From assembly GCA_026396535.1 (NCBI GenBank), contig JAPLWP010000076.1, forward strand, positions 1 through 5,913: a stretch of 5,913 nucleotides of DNA, read 5' to 3'. The position numbers and the translations under genes were made by a program. Under the pieces are notes generated by a model that was not told the origin of the DNA, searched no databases, and worked only from the letters and a program-made list of their open reading frames with translations. The stretch comes from Candidatus Magasanikiibacteriota bacterium. GTDB taxonomy: Bacteria > Patescibacteriota > Patescibacteriia > Magasanikbacterales > GWA2-37-8. Of this stretch, positions 1 to 4,464 are shown piece after piece (the stretch's first letter is position 1; every line of letters starts with the position of its first letter).

Positions 1-728
1 ATATTAATATTTTTTATTTTAAAAATTTCTTTGGCCCATTCATACCAACTACATACTCCACTATTGGCACCATGATATATGCCAAATGGTTTTTGATTAT
101 TAATAATATCATAGGTCAATTTGGCCAAATCCGGCGCATATGTGATACAACCTAGTTCTTCGTCCACCAAATCCAAATGGGTTTTACCACCTTCAGTCGC
201 AAGCCAAATCATAGTGTCTACAAAACTTTTTTTGGCTCCAATGCTAGCGGCCGGCTTACCAAAAAGTTTGGACAACCTAATTATATAAAACTTTCCACCA
301 ATATTTAAAATTTGATTCTCCCCTATCGCTTTGGTTTCTCCATATTTATTTATTGGATCCAACTTATCATCTTCTTTATAGCCGTCACGATTATCACCCT
401 TGAAAACATAATCGGAAGAATAGTGAATCAAAGTAATATTATTTTCTTTACAAATTCTAGCCAGATTTCCCACCGCTTCGCCATTGATATTTTTGGCTAG
501 TTCAAAAATATTCGGGTCTTCTTCAATTTTATCTACCAAATTATAAGCTACTGCATTAATTAAAATACTTGGATTAATTTCAATAATTTTTTTGGCGGTT
601 TCTTCAAAATTGGTAACATCCAAATCTTCTTTATCTAATCCAATAACTTCAAAATCGTGCGCACTAAATTCGCGAACCAATTCTTGGCCCAACATTCCTT
701 TTGATCCTAATACCAAAACTTTTTGCAT
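1..728 (-). CDS. rmlD: dTDP-4-dehydrorhamnose reductase RmlD, C-terminus cut by window edge
   Basis: RmlD uses NAD(P)H to reduce dTDP-4-dehydro-L-rhamnose to dTDP-L-rhamnose in the cytoplasm, the last step of rhamnose donor synthesis. The window holds 242 residues from the ATG. A full RmlD is about 280-300 residues, so roughly 40-60 lie beyond the left edge. Visible short-chain dehydrogenase features are the Rossmann motif GSKGMLG (residues 8-14), the SSDYVF strand (104-109) and the catalytic YxxxK in YGETK (Tyr129, Lys133). Substrate-side signatures are TYAPDLA (196-202) and GIYHGANSGVCSWYEWAKE (216-234), which closely match known RmlD proteins. One deviation is AYNLVD at 61-66, where the family usually has AYTxVD. 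The ATG lies 1 nt after the TAA of the upstream cupin gene, with no Shine-Dalgarno of its own, so translation is probably coupled. The family call is secure; the exact substrate depends on whether an RmlC exists elsewhere. Confidence 0.93.
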   Translation of the reverse strand, partial: MQKVLVLGSKGMLGQELVREFSAHDFEVIGLDKEDLDVTNFEETAKKIIEINPSILINAVAYNLVDKIEEDPNIFELAKNINGEAVGNLARICKENNITLIHYSSDYVFKGDNRDGYKEDDKLDPINKYGETKAIGENQILNIGGKFYIIRLSKLFGKPAASIGAKKSFVDTMIWLATEGGKTHLDLVDEELGCITYAPDLAKLTYDIINNQKPFGIYHGANSGVCSWYEWAKEIFKIKNIN

Positions 729-729
729 A

Positions 730-1131
730 TTAACCGGAAATTAATTTTTGATATTCTTCGTAATCGGTCAGGTAGTCGCTGCGGTCTGCGCTGTAATTGG
801 TAGAAGATAGAGCAAGCAAGACACCGTCAGCAGATGCATCTTTAAATCCATGCCAGACATGATCACCCACATACATCGCATCACCAGCAGTCATAGGAAT
901 TTCTTCTTTACCATTGCCTTGATCAATCACCGCAGTCATAGTGCCGCGCTGACAAATAAAAAATTCAATTTCTTTGTAATGACAGTGCTGGCCGGTCGCC
1001 ATAGTGAAATCGGTAACATAATAAATGCGCTTCACTTCAAAATCAATATAGTCTTTTAATTCGACCGGGGTAAGAGCTACACCAGTATTAGTAAAAGTTT
1101 TAAATTTAAATTGTTGAAATTTTAATTGCAT
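730..1131 (-). CDS. fdtA: FdtA/QdtA-like dTDP-sugar 3,4-ketoisomerase (cupin)
   Basis: This 133-residue protein is a single small cupin of the WxcM-C/FdtA/QdtA family. Members convert dTDP-4-keto-6-deoxyglucose, the RmlB product, into the 3-keto isomer on the way to 3-amino-3,6-dideoxysugars. Family-like stretches are FEVKRIYYVTDF (31-42), the HxH pair in QHCHYKE (His49, His51), YVGDHVWHGF (87-96) and SDYLTDYEEYQKLI (118-131). The length is normal. As I recall, the FdtA motif is HAHK; here it is HCHY, so the residue after the second histidine differs and the exact reaction is uncertain. It sits between rmlB and rmlD, a place where the RmlC 3,5-epimerase would be unsurprising. RmlC is a longer cupin (about 180 residues) of a different family. 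No 3-aminotransferase is visible in the window. No Shine-Dalgarno precedes the ATG; the upstream DNA is an A/T-rich palindrome (1134-1151). Confidence 0.78.
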   Translation of the reverse strand: MQLKFQQFKFKTFTNTGVALTPVELKDYIDFEVKRIYYVTDFTMATGQHCHYKEIEFFICQRGTMTAVIDQGNGKEEIPMTAGDAMYVGDHVWHGFKDASADGVLLALSSTNYSADRSDYLTDYEEYQKLISG

Positions 1132-1160
1132 ATAATAAAATATTTTTTATTAGGGGGATT

Positions 1161-1196
1161 GGGCGTTTTGAACAGACGCCCGAACTGTTTCAACGC
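1161..1196 (-). other. Two mutually exclusive RNA stem-loops after the zinc-ribbon gene
   Basis: Read on the minus strand, the bases directly after the TAA can fold in two ways. Fold A pairs GCGTT (1196-1192) with AACGC (1167-1163) and AACAG (1189-1185) with CTGTT (1175-1171), with a small internal loop. Fold B pairs GGGCGT (1181-1176) with ACGCCC (1166-1161) around a 9-nt loop. Both use the ACGC at 1166-1163, so they compete. No U-tract follows, only AATCCCCC and then an A-rich run, so this is not a standard intrinsic terminator. It could be a 3'-end stabiliser, a processing site or a switch controlling the cupin gene 30 nt downstream. The pairing is seen; the role is inference. Confidence 0.5.
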
Positions 1197-1442
1197 TTAT
1201 CGGCCAGCGAGCTTACCTTTCTTCTTGCCATTCTTGGCGGTAGAAGGAAAAGGCAGGACGTTGTGATCAGCGCCAGCAGTAGCCTGAGCAGGCGGTGGTG
1301 GTTCAGGTTCCTTCCAGTGCGAGCTTTTGGCGTAATTACCGCCACTAGCCACACACTCGGGACATTCGCTTTCGAACTCCCGCTCTTTACCATCATCGAT
1401 CTCCTCAACCACAGCAGAACACGGACACACATATCTAGTCAT
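1197..1442 (-). CDS. Small zinc-ribbon-like protein with proline-rich linker and basic tail
   Basis: I do not recognise a named family. The 81-residue product begins MTRYVCPC and carries four cysteines as CPC (Cys6, Cys8) and CPEC (Cys27, Cys30), a plausible zinc-binding knuckle pair separated by an acidic stretch (EEIDDGKEREFE, 13-24). A proline-rich linker follows (EPEPPPP, 45-51), and a lysine/glycine tail (KNGKKKGK, 70-77) could bind nucleic acid. The ATG at 1442 is chosen because GGAGGT ends 4 nt upstream; an in-frame TTG at 1454 overlaps that site and is unlikely. The gene is about 54% G+C by hand count and uses GAG, AAG, GTG and CTG codons freely, unlike the A/T-ending codons of its neighbours. 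It interrupts the sugar genes and is bounded by stem-loops on both sides. A short, independently acquired gene is the simplest reading. A zinc-binding, possibly regulatory role is inferred from the cysteines alone. Confidence 0.72.
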   Translation of the reverse strand: MTRYVCPCSAVVEEIDDGKEREFESECPECVASGGNYAKSSHWKEPEPPPPAQATAGADHNVLPFPSTAKNGKKKGKLAGR

Positions 1443-1446
1443 CGGC

Positions 1447-1452
1447 ACCTCC
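1447..1452 (-). promoter_or_regulatory. Strong Shine-Dalgarno for the zinc-ribbon gene
   Basis: The minus strand reads GGAGGT, then 4 nt, then ATG. This decides the start at 1442 over the TTG at 1454. It is the only canonical ribosome binding site in the window: the cupin, rmlD, rmlB, ftsW and rpmA starts lack one, and the membrane protein gene has only a weak AAGG 7 nt before its ATG. Confidence 0.8.
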
Positions 1453-1474
1453 AAAAATCAACTCTGATTACCCA

Positions 1475-1546
1475 GAAAAAAGAACAACTTGTCATCTCAA
1501 AAAATAAAATGAATATCCGATCTCACTTTATCATTTGAGAAGACAA
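1475..1546 (-). terminator. Long stem-loop with U-rich tail, end of the ftsW-rmlB unit
   Basis: On the minus strand, arms 1546-1523 and 1512-1489 pair over 24 positions around a 10-nt loop (1522-1513). By hand there are 20 Watson-Crick pairs, two G-U wobbles and two mismatches. The 3' arm is followed by a pyrimidine tract, GTTGTTCTTTTTTC (1488-1475). The structure begins 10 nt after the rmlB TAA, the usual place for an intrinsic terminator. On the plus strand the two wobbles become A-C mismatches and an A-rich stretch follows, so it acts in one direction. The stem is longer and more A/U-rich than a typical terminator, so an RNase processing site or a leader structure for the next gene is an alternative. 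Confidence 0.68.
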
Positions 1547-1556
1547 AAAATAGAAA

Positions 1557-2570
1557 TTATTTAATATGATTATTGATATCATCTTTCTTCGCCCAAATTT
1601 TTTCTACCCAGGCAGTGTTATTTAAATACCAATCCACTGTTTCTTTTAAACCTTGTTCAAATTTTTCGGCAGAATATACCGGCTTCCAACCCAAATCAGT
1701 AATTTTGGTAGCATCAATTGCGTAGCGTCGATCGTGTCCAGGACGATCCTGCACATATTCAATACTACTTTCATCTTTACCCATCATTTTGAGTAACATA
1801 TGGGTAATTTCCATATTGCTTCGTTCATTATCCACACCAATATTATACACTCCACCATTTTCACCTTTTTCCAAAAGTAAATCCAAAGCGCGAGCATGGT
1901 CTTCTACATGAATCCAATCACGTACATATAAACCATCACCATACATCGGCACCTTTTCACCTTTCATGAGTTTCATCACAAAAAATGGAATTAATTTTTC
2001 TGGAAATTGATAAGCTCCATAATTATTGGAACAATGGGTTACCACTACCGGCACTTTGTGTGTAACAAAATAAGCATGACACATCAAATCACCGCCGGCT
2101 TTGGCCGCGGCATATGGCATATTTGGATTTATTGGAGTGCTTTCAGAAAATTTGTCTGGACTATCTAGATGCAGAGCACCATAAACTTCATCTGTAGAAA
2201 CATTTACCATTTTTTGTAAATTATTCGCACGCACCGCATCAAGCAACATCTGCACACCCAAAGTATTGGTCAAAACAAAATCACGCAAACCGCCGTGAAT
2301 TGATTTGTCTACATGGGTTTCAGCCGCAAAATTTATCAGATGAGTGATGCCAAATTGTTTTATAGTTTCATTTACTTTTTCTAGATCAATAATATCACCC
2401 TGCACAAAATGATATCTCAGATTATTTTCTACATCGCGCAAATTATCCAAATTACCGGCGTAAGTGAGTTTATCAAAATTCACCACTTCCGCTTCCGGAT
2501 GGGCCTGTAGATAATAATGAATAAAATTCGAACCAATAAATCCCGCTCCTCCACACACAAGTAATTTCAT
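1557..2570 (-). CDS. rmlB: dTDP-glucose 4,6-dehydratase RmlB
   Basis: RmlB is a cytoplasmic NAD-dependent enzyme that turns dTDP-glucose into dTDP-4-keto-6-deoxyglucose, the branch point for rhamnose and other deoxysugars. The 337-residue product is of normal length. It has the Rossmann motif GGAGFIG (7-13), DKLTYAGNLDNL (33-44), NFAAETHVDKSI (80-91), the active-site STDEVYG (125-131), catalytic YAAAK (Tyr153, Lys157), CSNNYGAYQFPEKLIP (180-195), GDGLYVRDWIHVEDH (211-225) and RPGHDRRYAID (276-286). All are diagnostic of RmlB within the extended SDR family. The ATG at 2570 places GGAGFIG at the expected distance; an in-frame TTG at 2576 would add two residues and is less likely. The gene starts 10 nt after the ftsW stop with no clear Shine-Dalgarno, so it is probably read from the ftsW transcript. 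A long stem-loop follows its stop. Confidence 0.97.
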   Translation of the reverse strand: MKLLVCGGAGFIGSNFIHYYLQAHPEAEVVNFDKLTYAGNLDNLRDVENNLRYHFVQGDIIDLEKVNETIKQFGITHLINFAAETHVDKSIHGGLRDFVLTNTLGVQMLLDAVRANNLQKMVNVSTDEVYGALHLDSPDKFSESTPINPNMPYAAAKAGGDLMCHAYFVTHKVPVVVTHCSNNYGAYQFPEKLIPFFVMKLMKGEKVPMYGDGLYVRDWIHVEDHARALDLLLEKGENGGVYNIGVDNERSNMEITHMLLKMMGKDESSIEYVQDRPGHDRRYAIDATKITDLGWKPVYSAEKFEQGLKETVDWYLNNTAWVEKIWAKKDDINNHIK

Positions 2571-2580
2571 ATTCAATTTC

Positions 2581-3681
2581 TTAAATTTCTTTTTTACTAA
2601 TATTTAAAATTAATCCAACCGCCGCGAGTTCCGACATAAGCGCCGATCCGCCCTGACTAACAAACGGCAACGGCACACCAGTAAGCGGTAATACGCCAAC
2701 TGTAGCACCAATATTCAAAAAACACTGCCACACTATCCATACCACCAACCCCACTGTAAGCAGACGGCCAAATTCACTATCTGCTTCTTTAGCAATTTTA
2801 AAACCACGCATTGCTACCAGTACTACCAATATCACCACTGCCGATGAAAATAAAAATCCAGTCTCTTCAGCTACGACAGCAAAAATAGAATCCGAATTTA
2901 CTTCCGGTAAATATTGATATTTTTGTACGGACTGCCCCACTCCTCTACCCCAAAATCCACCAGAACCAATCGCCAAAAATGCTTGATTCACTTGATAGCC
3001 AATTCCTTGTGGATCTAATTCTGGATGCATAAATACGGTAAGACGCTGTAGACGATATGGTTTTAAAAATACTAAAAACGCAAAAGCGGCCAAAGCCATG
3101 AGACCTAAAACAAATAAATATTTTTTTGGCACCTGAGCTTCAAACAACATGAAAAACAAGATTACCAACATAATAGATAGTGTACCGACATCCGGCTGAA
3201 TCAAAACCAAAAGCACGGCCGGAGATAACAAAGTAAGAATCGGTAATAATCCCATCTGCCAATCATTTAAATTTCTTTTTTTATCAGTCAACAAATAGGC
3301 AGCAAAAAAAACTAAACCAAATTTGGCGACTTCCGAAGGCTGAAAATTTAGCCCGGCGATACTTATCCAACTACGCGCCCCATTGATAGTAGCGCCCACA
3401 CCCGGCACGAACACCAGGGCAAGCAACAATACTGCTCCCCCAAACACCAACCAACTAATTTTTCGCCACTTGTTCAAATTAATATTCAAGAAAAAATAAA
3501 AAGCTACCAATCCCGGCAACAATCCCAATAAAATTTGGCGCTTAATAAAAAAATAAGAGTCATGAAATTTATCATAACCCAAAGGTCCACTAGCCGACAG
3601 CAACGCGGCCAAACCAAAAACTACAAAAATAACTATATAACTTAAAAAAACTTTATCAAATTTGGTATGGGCTTGGGTCAT
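2581..3681 (-). CDS. ftsW: FtsW/RodA-family (SEDS) peptidoglycan glycosyltransferase, FtsW-like
   Basis: SEDS proteins polymerise lipid II into glycan strands in the cytoplasmic membrane, with a class B penicillin-binding protein as partner. FtsW serves division and RodA elongation. The 366-residue product is almost wholly hydrophobic, with about ten membrane spans. Family signatures are NGARSWISIAGLNFQPSEVAKF (100-121), QPDVGT (162-167) with the presumed catalytic Asp164, HPELDPQGIGYQVNQAFLAI (219-238), AEETGF (271-276) and NIGATVGVLPLTGVPLPF (323-340). The last motif reads SQGGSAL (342-348), where many members have SYGGS. FtsW is preferred over RodA from the G-x-GRGVGQSVQKYQYLPE region (245-260) and overall length, though the two are hard to separate by eye. 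The ATG lies 1 nt after the TAG of the upstream membrane protein gene, implying coupled translation. No division-gene cluster is visible; the neighbour downstream is rmlB. Confidence 0.93.
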   Translation of the reverse strand: MTQAHTKFDKVFLSYIVIFVVFGLAALLSASGPLGYDKFHDSYFFIKRQILLGLLPGLVAFYFFLNINLNKWRKISWLVFGGAVLLLALVFVPGVGATINGARSWISIAGLNFQPSEVAKFGLVFFAAYLLTDKKRNLNDWQMGLLPILTLLSPAVLLVLIQPDVGTLSIMLVILFFMLFEAQVPKKYLFVLGLMALAAFAFLVFLKPYRLQRLTVFMHPELDPQGIGYQVNQAFLAIGSGGFWGRGVGQSVQKYQYLPEVNSDSIFAVVAEETGFLFSSAVVILVVLVAMRGFKIAKEADSEFGRLLTVGLVVWIVWQCFLNIGATVGVLPLTGVPLPFVSQGGSALMSELAAVGLILNISKKEI

Positions 3682-3682
3682 A

Positions 3683-4036
3683 CTAGATATTTAACCCTAC
3701 CGAAAGATAAAAAGCCACGCTGAGACATACACTCAAAAAAGCCGCAATACAGGTCAAAAACCGGCTCAGGATCTTGTCTTCCCCATATACCCACCAGGAT
3801 AGGCCAAAATTGGCCACCAAGATCGCAAAGGCACTCATAGGGATATAAAGGACTTTCCACCATTCACCGATCAAATCTACGCCAAATACTACATTGTAGT
3901 GCAAGAAGACCGAATCAGAAGTAGCTCGGACATACATAGCCCCGTAAATAAGCATTATAGCCTGAAAAAGTAGGGTTACCACGGCTGGTATCCATATCCA
4001 TTTATCTTTCCAATAAACACGTGGAGAATAGAACAT
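3683..4036 (-). CDS. Small three-span membrane protein, function unknown
   Basis: I do not recognise a characterised family. The 117-residue product has three hydrophobic segments (about residues 13-35, 62-84 and 88-114) and no cleavable signal peptide. It is rich in tryptophan (seven residues), notably KDKWIWIP (10-17), GEWWKVLYIP (57-66) and GLSWWVYGEDKI (78-89). The loop LHYNVVFGVDLIGEWW (45-60) has the look of a conserved motif between spans 1 and 2; I have an impression of similar small proteins in candidate phyla radiation genomes, which is memory and not a search result. It is the first gene of the leftward unit, and its TAG is 1 nt from the ftsW ATG. A role beside FtsW in the membrane is possible but rests only on gene order. 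The ATG has a weak AAGG 7 nt upstream and lies very close to the predicted promoter. Confidence 0.8.
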   Translation of the reverse strand: MFYSPRVYWKDKWIWIPAVVTLLFQAIMLIYGAMYVRATSDSVFLHYNVVFGVDLIGEWWKVLYIPMSAFAILVANFGLSWWVYGEDKILSRFLTCIAAFLSVCLSVAFYLSVGLNI

Positions 4037-4047
4037 AAAACAGCCTT

Positions 4048-4077
4048 ATTTTACCACCTTTTTACTACTCTTGACAA
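4048..4077 (-). promoter_or_regulatory. Predicted sigma-70 promoter for the membrane protein-ftsW-rmlB unit
   Basis: The minus strand has TTGTCA (4077-4072), an 18-nt spacer and TAAAAT (4053-4048). Each hexamer matches consensus at five of six bases, and TG stands one base before the -10, as in extended -10 promoters. Transcription would start near 4041, leaving a leader of only about five bases before the ATG at 4036. Its -35 overlaps that of the rpmA promoter by five bases. No other good promoter was seen for this unit. Confidence 0.6.
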
Positions 4078-4099
4078 GTTGATAAAAATACCCTATAAT
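4071..4099 (+). promoter_or_regulatory. Consensus sigma-70 promoter of rpmA
   Basis: TTGACA (4071-4076), a 17-nt spacer and TATAAT (4094-4099) match the ideal sigma-70 promoter at every position. Transcription should start near 4106, giving a leader of about 35 nt before the rpmA ATG. Such strength suits a ribosomal protein gene. The -35 is shared in part with a leftward promoter. Confidence 0.9.
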
Positions 4100-4140
4100 A
4101 ACACCACTTTTGTTCGTAACACCTTTTAAATTTTCACAAT

Positions 4141-4416
4141 ATGTCACATAAGAAAGCCGGTGGGTCAACCCACCTAGGCCGAGATTCTATAGCAAAACGT
4201 CTCGGTGTCAAAGTTCATGACGGCCAATCAATCAAAGCCGGCATGATCATTGTCAAACAGCGCGGTACAAAAATCCACGCTGGCAAAAATGTTTTACGCG
4301 GCGGAGACGATACCTTGTTCGCTCATGTAGCTGGCAAAGTAAAATTTTCTACTCGTAAACGCCGTCGCTTTGACGGAGCTCTAAAAGCCACTCAGTTTGT
4401 GAGTGTAGCTGTATAA
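4141..4416 (+). CDS. rpmA: 50S ribosomal protein bL27
   Basis: bL27 belongs to the large ribosomal subunit, and its N-terminal tail reaches toward the peptidyl transferase centre. The 91-residue protein starts [16 protein letters not shown] (1-16), followed by KRLGVK (19-24), [12 protein letters not shown] (40-51) and [12 protein letters not shown] (58-69), all matching the family, then a basic stretch RKRRR (72-76). The second residue is Ser where Ala is common. There is no extra N-terminal peptide of the kind removed by Prp protease in Firmicutes, so the mature start is encoded directly. The gene is monocistronic here, with its own consensus promoter and terminator, and is not next to rplU (bL21), its usual upstream partner. 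No Shine-Dalgarno is evident in the A/T-rich leader. Confidence 0.97.
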   Translation: MSHKKAGGSTHLGRDSIAKRLGVKVHDGQSIKAGMIIVKQRGTKIHAGKNVLRGGDDTLFAHVAGKVKFSTRKRRRFDGALKATQFVSVAV

Positions 4417-4424
4417 CAAAAAAC

Positions 4425-4452
4425 AAATCCCGATGTAAGTCGGGATTTTTTT
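4425..4452. terminator. Bidirectional intrinsic terminator between rpmA and the beta-helix gene
   Basis: Arms AAATCCCGA (4425-4433) and TCGGGATTT (4440-4448) pair perfectly around a 6-nt loop. On the plus strand the stem runs into seven T residues (4446-4452), ending rpmA 9 nt past its stop. On the minus strand the stem is followed by GTTTTTTG, so it also ends the convergent beta-helix gene, whose stop lies 17 nt before the stem. Confidence 0.92.
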
Positions 4453-4464
4453 ATTTAAAATTAT

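Noticed and set aside
312..500. 62-codon plus-strand hydrophobic frame inside rmlD
   Set aside because: It is antisense to conserved rmlD sequence; its hydrophobicity follows from A/T-rich DNA.
850..1059. 69-codon plus-strand frame inside the cupin gene
   Set aside because: It is the complementary-strand shadow of a clear family member.
1138..1172. Possible leftward promoter for the cupin and rmlD (TTCAAA, 17 nt, TAAAAA)
   Set aside because: Both hexamers match consensus at only four of six positions, and the site overlaps the hairpin. It is too weak to list without transcript data.
1190..1432. 80-codon minus-strand frame overlapping the zinc-ribbon gene
   Set aside because: It overlaps nearly all of the zinc-ribbon frame in another phase, has no ribosome binding site, and reads as low-complexity Leu/Arg. 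The chosen frame has a perfect Shine-Dalgarno and ordered cysteines.
1263..1538. 91-codon plus-strand frame across the zinc-ribbon gene and the stem-loop
   Set aside because: It is antisense to a better gene, runs through the long hairpin, and shows no recognisable protein pattern.
1161..1546. The zinc-ribbon cassette as an insertion sequence or integron cassette
   Set aside because: I found no transposase, no flanking direct repeats and no recombination-site pattern. Only composition and hairpins set it apart.
3678..3863. 61-codon minus-strand frame within the membrane protein gene
   Set aside because: It is out of phase with the longer frame that abuts ftsW, and it has no start signal or family resemblance.
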